From Candidatus Firestoneibacteriota bacterium (GTDB lineage: Bacteria > JACRDZ01): a stretch of 15,405 nt of DNA. Location of the stretch: positions 1 through 15,405 of the forward strand of contig JACRDZ010000099.1 in the NCBI GenBank assembly GCA_016212735.1. Reading direction: 5' to 3'. The notes under the pieces were generated by a model. The model did not search any database. It was not told where the DNA came from and saw nothing but the letters and a program-made list of their open reading frames with translations. How positions within the stretch are numbered: position 1 is the first letter of the stretch; every line of letters begins with the position of its first letter. This document shows, piece after piece, positions 6,557 to 14,830 of the stretch. Position numbers and translations under genes: made by a program.

Positions 6557-9439
6557 TTATTCTGCCTTAAATATTTCTTCACGCACTGCTTTCACATCTA
6601 CAACATCAGAATACTCAGTAATAATTTGTCTAAAAAGAGCTTTTGCTTCATCATAATTACCCTTTCTGGCCAATGTTTGAGCTTCCTGTAAAACACGATC
6701 TGCTTTACCTTTTGTACATTGCTTTATGCCATCATTTGCTGCTTGCTGCCATTTCCATCCTGTATATTTTTCCTTAATCTGCTGAAAAAGTATTTGTGAT
6801 TCTTCAAATTGTTTATTATTGAATAAACGCTGTGCATTATCAAGCATATCCTGTGCTTCCATTTCATAGTAATCATCTAATGCTTTTTTAGCTTTATTAG
6901 CCCATTCTGTCCCAGGATAACTATCAATGATTGCTCTATATTGTTCAATAGCTTTCCAGTATTTTTTCTTTTCTGATAAAGATACTGCCATACTGTATTC
7001 TTTGCCAATTTTTGCATCATTAATTCTTGCTCTTACAACCTCATCCATTCTTGCTTCAGGGAATTGAAGCAATATCTTTCGATATATTTCAATAGAATCA
7101 TCATATTGTTCACGTATAAATAATTTATTCCCCTCTTCTAGAAGTTTTGCTGCTTCAGAATTAATTGTATTTTTAATACGACCTAGTCCCTGTTCAGCTT
7201 TTAAAGTAAAATCAGGATCATATTTTCCTGCTTTGATTCTTTCATATATTTCCTGTGCTTGGTTAAAACTTTTATTTTCTTCGTATGTTTTGGCTTCTAA
7301 TAGAACTCCATCTATGTCTCTATATTCCAAAATAATATTATTCAAAATCGGAGTTACTGAAATATCTTTAGTGCTCATTTCAACTTTATAATTATAAAAT
7401 CTATCTCCATTATGTACTTCAGAGACATTAAAATAATTTGGTTCATTTGGTTTAATTGTATAAACTGATACATGTCGGTCAACAGTAAACTCCGGGACTT
7501 TATCTGTTGTCATTGTGATTTTAATCTCTGTATTTAATGGTAATTTACCCATGCCATCCCCATTTACGGCTATTTTCTCAAATAAAGACATTGCTTTAAG
7601 ATCAAATACTTTTGTATTAAAAGATCCTTCTTTAGTATATTGTGGATTTACTTCAAAAACTTCATATTCTGATATTCTCAATTTGCTTTTTATCCAGCTT
7701 TCAGGTCTATACCTGAATTTAATATATCTGGCACGTAATGGAGAAAAAATAAATATATCTTTATTAGGTAAATCACGTTCGCTGAAATTAAGCTTTGTAC
7801 AGAATCCTAATTCTTCCCATGTTTTATTATCAAGACTGTACTCTATCATTACATTTTTAGCTCCGCTGTCACCTGTATTGTAATGATTAATCTGTCCAAA
7901 AACTGTTTCTTTTCCCAGATCAAGAATAACTTTTATATCATTTTCTTCATCAAGTTTCTTTTTACCCATCTGGAATTCATATCCAAATACATAAGACTTT
8001 TTATTGATCGAATATTCATCATCTCCCAGTAATTTCCCGTCTAATAATCTATTTGGTCCATAAACATAATCATCTACACGACTGCAATCCAAAATTCTGC
8101 CTCCATTTTCATACAAAGCAAGATTTTTTGGATATGAGTTAAATACTTCCATTTCGCCGATATCTACCCATTTTGGATTGCCATAATTGCTTTCAATTGA
8201 TACTCTTAAGTATTGACCTTCTGCAGGAGTAAAATAAAATATTTCGGGAGAATAATCTTTATATTTTTGCATTGCACGTGCAGATAAAACTTTTTTCCAG
8301 GGCTTCTTAAATATCAGGATTCTCTGCCATTCAACATATTTCTCCGTGTAAAATTTGAAAATTACACCTGTTGCCTCAATAGGGTCAAAATATGCACTAT
8401 GACCTTTTGCAAATTCATCTTCAACTATTTGATTTTTACTGTTATCATATATAACTTTTTCTCCTGATGGAGTAATAGCAACAATTTTAAGTTTATATAT
8501 GTCTGTTTCCATATTATGAACATTTGCACTATCATCTGAAACTATAAAAATACTTGATATAGTAGTAGGTTTTTTAAAGTCAATTCTAATCCATTTTGGA
8601 TTTGTGGTATTAATTGTGTATTCAAGATTCTTTGATTGTATCCATGTTTCGTTCTCAAATTTATCTGACTGCTGAAAAGAAGGGAAAATTCCATCTCCCA
8701 ATATATTATTTGGAGATAAATATCCGAATTTTCCATTATTATAACTCCATCCTCCTCCATCATCTGTTACATTATAAATGTCTGCTGGTATAACTGGATC
8801 AGAATTTAAATATAAAGAAAAATTCTTGACTTCAGAGTCAAAACCATCTCCATCTCCTCCTGCTCCATTATAAAGGATAAAAGTGTCTATTAAATATTTA
8901 CTATTATCTTTAAAGCTATAGATAAACTCCTGTGGAAAAGGTTCTTTCCATTTAGTTAGCATATCACAACCCCAAAAACTTGGCTGATTACCAAATAAAG
9001 GATTCCGTCTAGAATCCGTAATTCCGTCATTAATAAAAGCTGCCTGATAAGGACCATTACTAAAATCTTTTGCATATTCACTTGTTATATACTCAATTTT
9101 TCCCCCATTTTTTCTTGACATTAAATTAACACTAATAGTTTTATTTGTTGGAACCAGTATTGTATGCTCTTTATGTTTTTCTTCAGCTTTTAATATTAAT
9201 TCACCTTCATGGCAATTTCCGCATGTAGCGCGTTTATTAACTGATTCCGGGATATTGGTTGCTTTTAGAATCATTTCACCAATATTATTTAAGAGAATAT
9301 TTGTTTTCCGTTCAACATTATTATCATGCCAGTTTTCTATTTTTACTGTAGTTGATTCAACATCTTTAATAACAAAAAAAACAGTTATTATTAGTAATAT
9401 CCATATAAATTTATATTTTTTATTATTTTTAATATTCAT
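6557..9439 (-). CDS. Exported one-CxxCH protein with discoidin-like regions and TPR-like tail
   Basis: This is a 960-aa protein. Residues 1-30 form a signal peptide or membrane anchor (lysines, then FIWILLIITVFFVI). CGNCH at residues 73-77 is a c-type haem site, and it is the only CxxCH in the protein. A first discoidin (F5/8 type C)-like region spans about residues 105-320 (AAFINDGITDSRRNPLFG, PKWIRIDFKKPTTISSIFIVSDD). A second spans about 425-600 (NLALYENGGR, LLDGKLLGDD, IKVILDLGKETVFGQINHYN, VMIEYSLDNKTWEELG, ARYIKFRYRP). A beta-rich segment follows, then TPR-like repeats from about residue 715 to the end (IYRKILLQFPEA, QYRAIIDSYPGTEWANKAKKA, LFRQIITEYSDV). Discoidin domains usually bind glycans or other surfaces. 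It lies 22 bases after the 315-aa gene in a leftward operon with the multihaem cytochrome. The start follows AAGGTGG at a short spacing. The exact function is unknown. Confidence 0.85.
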   Translation of the reverse strand: MNIKNNKKYKFIWILLIITVFFVIKDVESTTVKIENWHDNNVERKTNILLNNIGEMILKATNIPESVNKRATCGNCHEGELILKAEEKHKEHTILVPTNKTISVNLMSRKNGGKIEYITSEYAKDFSNGPYQAAFINDGITDSRRNPLFGNQPSFWGCDMLTKWKEPFPQEFIYSFKDNSKYLIDTFILYNGAGGDGDGFDSEVKNFSLYLNSDPVIPADIYNVTDDGGGWSYNNGKFGYLSPNNILGDGIFPSFQQSDKFENETWIQSKNLEYTINTTNPKWIRIDFKKPTTISSIFIVSDDSANVHNMETDIYKLKIVAITPSGEKVIYDNSKNQIVEDEFAKGHSAYFDPIEATGVIFKFYTEKYVEWQRILIFKKPWKKVLSARAMQKYKDYSPEIFYFTPAEGQYLRVSIESNYGNPKWVDIGEMEVFNSYPKNLALYENGGRILDCSRVDDYVYGPNRLLDGKLLGDDEYSINKKSYVFGYEFQMGKKKLDEENDIKVILDLGKETVFGQINHYNTGDSGAKNVMIEYSLDNKTWEELGFCTKLNFSERDLPNKDIFIFSPLRARYIKFRYRPESWIKSKLRISEYEVFEVNPQYTKEGSFNTKVFDLKAMSLFEKIAVNGDGMGKLPLNTEIKITMTTDKVPEFTVDRHVSVYTIKPNEPNYFNVSEVHNGDRFYNYKVEMSTKDISVTPILNNIILEYRDIDGVLLEAKTYEENKSFNQAQEIYERIKAGKYDPDFTLKAEQGLGRIKNTINSEAAKLLEEGNKLFIREQYDDSIEIYRKILLQFPEARMDEVVRARINDAKIGKEYSMAVSLSEKKKYWKAIEQYRAIIDSYPGTEWANKAKKALDDYYEMEAQDMLDNAQRLFNNKQFEESQILFQQIKEKYTGWKWQQAANDGIKQCTKGKADRVLQEAQTLARKGNYDEAKALFRQIITEYSDVVDVKAVREEIFKAE

Positions 9440-9461
9440 TCTACCACCTTATATTATTTCT

Positions 9462-10409
9462 CTACAACTTTTCTACCAAAAGTTTTATAGTATCTTCTTT
9501 AATTTCATCTAAGGTAATTTTGTACTTAATAAAACTAAATTTTAATATTTCTGAAGCGAATAGCTTTGGAGTTGTATATACAACAATTGGTATTGGACTT
9601 TGATTATCAATTATTTCTTCTCCCAGAAACAATGATCTGCTTGACAATTCCTTCACTATATCCCGCGTTTCAAACTGATTTAATCCTGGTAACTCAATGA
9701 TAATTCTTTTCGCACGTAATACATATCCATTCTCTTTCAATTTTTCTATTAACCGTGAAATATTAACTTCTGCTCTATAAAAAATATTGTGATTTTGCCC
9801 ATTGAATATAAGTTCTTTAGAGATTATATTAATAAAATCCTCTGCTTTAAAACGTTTTATAAGAATTGTTTTATTTTCATCTTTAACCATATTTGGTATA
9901 TTTATTTTTAATGTAGATATCGCACGTTCAAATAAATCTTCGTACATTACCTCTTGAAAATCATCAATATTGATTTTTTCCTTTTCAACTCCAACATTAT
10001 AAACAAATGATGAAAAAGTTTTTATTAGATCTGCTTTTTTAACTTTAATAGCAACTTCTGATAAAGGTATTTCTATTGACTTTTTCTCTGCTCGTGCGCT
10101 CTGCGGACGAACTTTATATCCTTTTTTGATTTTAACCATCTGCATATAAGCACGTGCCATTGATAAACTATCTTCTATAACTGAAGTAACTTCTATAACA
10201 CCTATTACTTTATTCTTTTTGTCATATACGTCTAATACCATATTTTTATGTAATTTATGCTTATTGCCTAAATTTATAAATACAAAATTTTCTTCCATCC
10301 ATAGAATTTCTCCCTCAGGTATTTCTTCACCTTTAACTTTGTAGGAGATTATTGATATGAAAACAAATACAAATAAAATATATTTTACTAATTTATTACA
10401 ATATAACAT
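9462..10409 (-). CDS. Exported protein with an SH3/FlgT-like N-terminal region, function unknown
   Basis: I do not recognise the 315-aa protein as a whole. Residues 1-27 form a signal peptide (KLVKYILFVFVFISIISYKVKG). Residues 31-100 have the pattern GEILWMEENFVFINLG, LHKNMVLDVYDK, VIGVIEVTSV, SMARAY. This resembles the small beta-barrel at the C-terminus of FlgT-like and other secreted bacterial proteins. The rest (about 110-315) alternates helices and strands without a known motif (IIIELPGLNQFETRDIVKELS, PIPIVVYTTP). There is no CxxCH, and the only cysteine is in the signal peptide. It sits between the cytochrome (36-base gap upstream) and the 960-aa gene (22-base gap downstream), which suggests a part in export, folding or anchoring of those proteins; that is inference. 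The start has AAGGA 7 bases upstream. Confidence 0.8.
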   Translation of the reverse strand: MLYCNKLVKYILFVFVFISIISYKVKGEEIPEGEILWMEENFVFINLGNKHKLHKNMVLDVYDKKNKVIGVIEVTSVIEDSLSMARAYMQMVKIKKGYKVRPQSARAEKKSIEIPLSEVAIKVKKADLIKTFSSFVYNVGVEKEKINIDDFQEVMYEDLFERAISTLKINIPNMVKDENKTILIKRFKAEDFINIISKELIFNGQNHNIFYRAEVNISRLIEKLKENGYVLRAKRIIIELPGLNQFETRDIVKELSSRSLFLGEEIIDNQSPIPIVVYTTPKLFASEILKFSFIKYKITLDEIKEDTIKLLVEKL

Positions 10410-10445
10410 TTCTTAATCCTTATAATATTCTATCTTATAACTTAA

Positions 10446-13400
10446 TTAATGTACATTGCCGCGATGCGGATATCTGATTCTCTCTATATGATAATATTTG
10501 TATCGCATAATTGCATCTGATTCATGACAATCTGTACATAAGCTAAAAGATGCGCCTTTATTACGTAAAAAACTGTTTAAAGCATCCCCTTCAATATTTT
10601 TATAATTACCTGGTAAATCTATATCCGGCTGCCATTTGTGCAAATTATGACAGGTTGGACAGGTTATCATTCCTGAACCCACAAGATCTCCTTGCAGATT
10701 GTATACTGGCCAATAACTGTCTTTCCCCTTTCCGCTTCTGCCGACAGTACTGACTAAAATACTTGGAGGATGAAATAAAACTTCAGGTACTTTTGCTCCT
10801 CCAACACTTCCCGGCTGGTGACAACTGTAACAGAAAGTAGCCATCATATCCATCTGTCTTTCATCAGGATTTTTACCAGGAATACGTGCCCACAATTTCA
10901 GACTCATATATGCATTATGCACAGAATGGCATGCACTGCACGGACCTGATTGAAAGATACTCTGTCCAAGATAATTCTTTTCATTTGGTGCTGTAACACT
11001 AAGATCATGATCTGTTCCAATAATAAACGATTTCTCCCCATGACAGTCAGTGCATAAGTCTGCTTTATTATCATTTGCTTTACGCAGGAAGCTGTTTGCA
11101 CCTGTACCTTCAGCCATTGTCCCATCTCCAAATTCATCTGCACTTGGATTCCATTTATGAACATCATGACACGACATACAAATTACTTTACCTTCAGATT
11201 TTACTATCATATTTTTTTCATTATAAATAGGGAAATTTGTACTGCCATCAACTTTAGGATTGTCGTCAAACCTTACATTAACTGGATGAGAATACTGCCC
11301 TATCAGTTTCTTTTCCCCAACTTTACCTTTACTATGACAGCTTAAGCATAAAACACTGCCCAGATCATTTCCTTCGAACGGTAAACGCGCCCATAATCTA
11401 TAATCAGTCGCATTATGCGGTATATGACATACACCACAGACTCCGCTTCTTGATATCTCCTGATTTAAAATGTTTTTGGAATTTTTCCCGGACACTTTCA
11501 TATCATGTTTTGTCCCTGAAATAAATTTCTTTTTAGTATGACATTCCAGACACAATTCTGAATTTGCATTAGTTTCTCTTAAGAAGCTGTTTGTCCCGTC
11601 TCCTTCTGTGTTCTTACCTGGACCTTCTTCATTCTTACCTGGATCCCATTTATGCAAATCATGACACGAGTTGCAATAAACTTTCCCTTTAGATGTCTTC
11701 TGCCCTTCAATTGTAAAAGTTGGGAATTTAGTTGGGTCAGGAACTCTATCTACAGCTAAAATTGTCTTATTTGTTGGATGAGTAAGTTCTCCAACAAGTT
11801 TATTTTCACCTACTTTACCTTTAAAATGACAGCTAAAACACAATTTGCCTATTACATCACCTGCATCAGCAAGAACTCTGTTCCACATCTTATTATCAAG
11901 ACCATTATGAATGGAATGACATACAAGACAAATACCTGATTCGCTTACAGTTTTTCCATCCTTATTTTTACTGTCAGGAGCTGTTATTGTCAAATCATGA
12001 TCTGTTTTTCTTATAAATTTCTTATCTTCATGACAATCAGCACATAAAGTCAATTCATAATCATTTCTTAATCGCAGGAAACTGTTATTCCCATCTCCTT
12101 CTGTATTTTTACCCGGACCTTCTTCTTTTTTTGTCGGATCCCATTGATGCGGTTCATGACAGCTGTAGCAGATAACTTTCCCTGTTTCTTGATTTAATTT
12201 TCCATCTTCATTGAATAAAGGCAAAGTAGATGAACCATCTGCATTTCTAATATCCGCATTTACTGGATGAGTGAATTTATCGCTTAATAATTTATCTTTA
12301 CCAGGATTTTTTTCTGAATGACAGCTTTTACAAAGCTGAGATCCAGCATCTTCTTTGCCAGAAACTTCTCTTGCCCACATTCTTCTCTGCATTCCATTGT
12401 GCGGCAAATGACAAGCTGAACATACACCACCCTCACTTGCTGTTTGCCCAATTGTATTTTTAACATTTGGTGCTGTTATATTTAAATCATGTTCTGTATT
12501 AACAACATTCTTCTTATCTTTATGACAATCAAGACATAATCCGGATTTATTATCATTAAGTTTTCTTAAAAAACTATTTGTAGCATCCCCTTCAATATTT
12601 TTATAGTGATCTTCTTCTTTATCTTCTTTGTCTGGAGACCATTTATGTACATTATGACATGAACTGCAAAAAACTTTTCTATCTGAATATGTTTTACCTA
12701 AACCACGATCTTTATACAAAGGCAAAGTTGTTGTCCCATCTCCAACTTTTTTAATATCTACTCCTGTCGGATGTGTATAATTGCCAATAAGTTTTTTTTC
12801 TGCTGGTCTGCCATTTGAATGACAGCTTAAACAAAACTGCTGTATCATGTCTCCATTCCCATCCAGCGGACGCGCCCATTGATGAGAAAAATGACATGCA
12901 CTGCATATTCCGCTCTCTGCAACAGTTTCCCCGCGCAGATTTCTTGCCATCGGATCCAGAACTCCAAGATTATGATCACTTGCAGCTACTGTTAATTTAT
13001 CCACGTGACATAAGAGACACATACTATTTTTCTTATTTTCCATAAGTAATAAAGGTGTATTCTGATAAGATTGGTGAACTTTATGACATATTGCACATAT
13101 AATTTCACCATTTTTACCCAGTTTACCGCCTGCGTCATATATTTCTTTCGGTATATTAACTTTAACAGGTTTTTGTCCAACAGGATGTTTCATTGCTGTA
13201 ACTGATCTGTCATTTTCATCTATCAGTTTGGATTGATGACAAACTCCGCAGACTTTTGAATCCTCACTCTGTTCTATTAAAATAGGAGTACCTTTTTTCC
13301 CCTTGTGTATATTATGACAGCTGGTGCAAACCAGAACACCATCTTTACCTGTCTGCCCGCCTTTGTTAATTGCATTTTCAATAACAACATCCTTTGGTTT

Positions 13401-14660
13401 AACAAGAATAGGATGCATACCTTTTAGCTCTGCTTCCTGAATGCCCTCTGCATATTTTTCAGAATGGCATTCTTTACATAACATAGAATTTTCATTTGTT
13501 ACACGCAAAATTCTTCCGTCTGTTCCATCGGTATTTGAATTATTGGAAGCATTATGCGGCATATGGCATGAAATGCACATCAGTTTTCTGCCTGATTCCA
13601 GAGGTATTTTCGAATTGATTTTCATTGTTTCAGGAATTACAAGATCGACAGGATGAGTCCCAGGATTCTGTCCCATTTTGCCAGTACTGAGTTTATCTCC
13701 ATGACATTGTTTACATAAAAAATTCTTATAATTCTCATTTGAATTCCCAACAAATTCCAGCAAAGGAGTATTATTTACTCCTTCATGCAGATTATGACAG
13801 CTTAAGCATATTATACGCCCATCCTGAGTTTTAACTCCTGTACGTCCGCTTGCCCACTTATCAGGGATAACAGCAACTTTTGTTTTAACATCTACTGGAT
13901 GTGTGTCCATTCCAGGGCCATGACCACTTACGCTTGGATTATTTTTATGACATGCTTCACATAGTTCTGAAGCTTCATCCTGTGAATTTTTCCCCTGTGA
14001 TAAAACCAGTAATTTATCATATGGAGATCCGTGAACAACATGACATGATTCACATATTACCTGATTTGGTTTATCTCCGCCAATTATACCTCCGTTATCA
14101 ACAATTTTCTGGGATATTTGAAGAGAATTTACATCTATTGGATGCGTACCTTTTGATCTTCCGCCAAGTTTATCAACATGACACATCTTGCATAATTGAG
14201 AATTTTTATTTGGAAATCTTAAAAAAGTACCTTTTTCAACGTCTTCCTGATTTTCATTTTCTAATCCGCCATGTGCAGAGTGACATGTTCCGCAGAAAAG
14301 TTTACCATTTTTATCTAAAGGAAAATTCGAGGGTATGACAATTTTTTTGGAAGGGACAATATCTACAGGATGCCTTGTTTTTATGTGTTTTCTAATTGTC
14401 ATTCTTGAATCCAGAACTGAACCGTCATGACATCCATAACAAATATCTTCATCCGCTGCTAATCTAATGTCAATATCGTCTAAAAGAAGAACGCCTTTCT
14501 TTTTTAATGCTTCTAATGGACCGGATTCCTCTATCCATCGCGCATGACACATAGCACAACCGCGTTTTTCAGAACTTTGAGCCAGAACTTTTTCCTGTCT
14601 CGTGCTATATACTAAAAATATTATTAATAGGATTATTCCACCTTTTATAAATAACCTCAT
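10446..14660 (-). CDS. Giant 34-haem c-type cytochrome
   Basis: The product is 1404 aa with a signal peptide (about residues 1-28, RLFIKGGIILLIIFLVYS to LAQ). I count 34 CxxCH sites, from C35 to C1375, or one haem per about 41 residues. Sixteen are CxxCHxxH, the extra His being a likely distal ligand for a neighbouring haem. The order is two leading haems (C35, C74), six dihaem units (first Cys at 123, 203, 285, 362, 445, 522) and five tetrahaem units (586, 747, 911, 1075, 1241). Dihaem units end in THPxDV-type segments. Tetrahaem units carry HKW, KNxEGDxxNSFLR and DHDL segments. No C-terminal membrane helix is visible, so the mature protein is probably periplasmic or extracellular. The sequence is of the doubled-CxxCH / cytochrome c3-like class. 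Its likely role is long-range electron transfer; donor and acceptor are not encoded here. It starts the tight leftward gene group and lies downstream of an NHL gene. Confidence 0.95.
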   Translation of the reverse strand: MRLFIKGGIILLIIFLVYSTRQEKVLAQSSEKRGCAMCHARWIEESGPLEALKKKGVLLLDDIDIRLAADEDICYGCHDGSVLDSRMTIRKHIKTRHPVDIVPSKKIVIPSNFPLDKNGKLFCGTCHSAHGGLENENQEDVEKGTFLRFPNKNSQLCKMCHVDKLGGRSKGTHPIDVNSLQISQKIVDNGGIIGGDKPNQVICESCHVVHGSPYDKLLVLSQGKNSQDEASELCEACHKNNPSVSGHGPGMDTHPVDVKTKVAVIPDKWASGRTGVKTQDGRIICLSCHNLHEGVNNTPLLEFVGNSNENYKNFLCKQCHGDKLSTGKMGQNPGTHPVDLVIPETMKINSKIPLESGRKLMCISCHMPHNASNNSNTDGTDGRILRVTNENSMLCKECHSEKYAEGIQEAELKGMHPILVKPKDVVIENAINKGGQTGKDGVLVCTSCHNIHKGKKGTPILIEQSEDSKVCGVCHQSKLIDENDRSVTAMKHPVGQKPVKVNIPKEIYDAGGKLGKNGEIICAICHKVHQSYQNTPLLLMENKKNSMCLLCHVDKLTVAASDHNLGVLDPMARNLRGETVAESGICSACHFSHQWARPLDGNGDMIQQFCLSCHSNGRPAEKKLIGNYTHPTGVDIKKVGDGTTTLPLYKDRGLGKTYSDRKVFCSSCHNVHKWSPDKEDKEEDHYKNIEGDATNSFLRKLNDNKSGLCLDCHKDKKNVVNTEHDLNITAPNVKNTIGQTASEGGVCSACHLPHNGMQRRMWAREVSGKEDAGSQLCKSCHSEKNPGKDKLLSDKFTHPVNADIRNADGSSTLPLFNEDGKLNQETGKVICYSCHEPHQWDPTKKEEGPGKNTEGDGNNSFLRLRNDYELTLCADCHEDKKFIRKTDHDLTITAPDSKNKDGKTVSESGICLVCHSIHNGLDNKMWNRVLADAGDVIGKLCFSCHFKGKVGENKLVGELTHPTNKTILAVDRVPDPTKFPTFTIEGQKTSKGKVYCNSCHDLHKWDPGKNEEGPGKNTEGDGTNSFLRETNANSELCLECHTKKKFISGTKHDMKVSGKNSKNILNQEISRSGVCGVCHIPHNATDYRLWARLPFEGNDLGSVLCLSCHSKGKVGEKKLIGQYSHPVNVRFDDNPKVDGSTNFPIYNEKNMIVKSEGKVICMSCHDVHKWNPSADEFGDGTMAEGTGANSFLRKANDNKADLCTDCHGEKSFIIGTDHDLSVTAPNEKNYLGQSIFQSGPCSACHSVHNAYMSLKLWARIPGKNPDERQMDMMATFCYSCHQPGSVGGAKVPEVLFHPPSILVSTVGRSGKGKDSYWPVYNLQGDLVGSGMITCPTCHNLHKWQPDIDLPGNYKNIEGDALNSFLRNKGASFSLCTDCHESDAIMRYKYYHIERIRYPHRGNVH
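10449..12905 (-). repeat. Five tandem tetrahaem coding repeats
   Basis: The units start (minus strand) at 12905, 12422, 11930, 11438 and 10940, with periods of 161, 164, 164 and 166 codons. Each encodes CxxCHxxH, CxSCH, THP (SHP or FHP in the last two units), CxxCHxxHKW (HQW in one), xxEGxxxNSFLR, then CxDCH or CLECH. The linker HDLxxTAP precedes the next unit. This looks like successive duplication of one domain. Confidence 0.85.
12906..14294 (-). repeat. Six tandem dihaem coding repeats
   Basis: The units start (minus strand) at 14294, 14054, 13808, 13577, 13328 and 13097, with periods of 80, 82, 77, 83 and 77 codons; the last unit is 64. Each has CxxCHxxH, a TPLL- or LRxxN-type spacer, a second CxxCH, then usually THPxD or KHP. 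The last unit has SDHNLG instead of HP, which resembles the DHDL linker of the tetrahaem part and marks the transition. Confidence 0.8.
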
Positions 14661-14707
14661 AAATTCCTGCCTTACCTTAACAATTAAATCTTACAATTAA
14701 ACAAAAA

Positions 14708-14822
14708 AGCACAGAACACAGAACAAAAAAACATTAGAACCGAGGAATTAACACAAAATTGTATATGTATATTATTTTTTGCCATGGTTTCTGTTTTCTG
14801 TTTTTAATCTGTATTCTGTGCT
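14708..14822. repeat. Dyad between the NHL gene and the cytochrome
   Basis: AGCACAGAACACAG (14708-14721) pairs with CTGTATTCTGTGCT (14809-14822) at 13 of 14 positions. The word ACAGAAC occurs twice in the left arm, and TTCTG-type words occur three times in the right arm. The loop is 87 bases. Read leftward, the second arm is followed directly by six T, so it could end transcription of the NHL gene, though the loop is long for a terminator. It belongs with the dyads at 37-121 and 2127-2211. Confidence 0.6.
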
Positions 14823-14830
14823 CTCTCGTA

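Noticed and set aside
10446..14660. CRISPR-like or mobile-element origin of the regularly spaced repeats in this stretch
   Set aside because: The periodicity is in codon multiples and follows haem domains of one open reading frame; there are no constant repeats with unique spacers.
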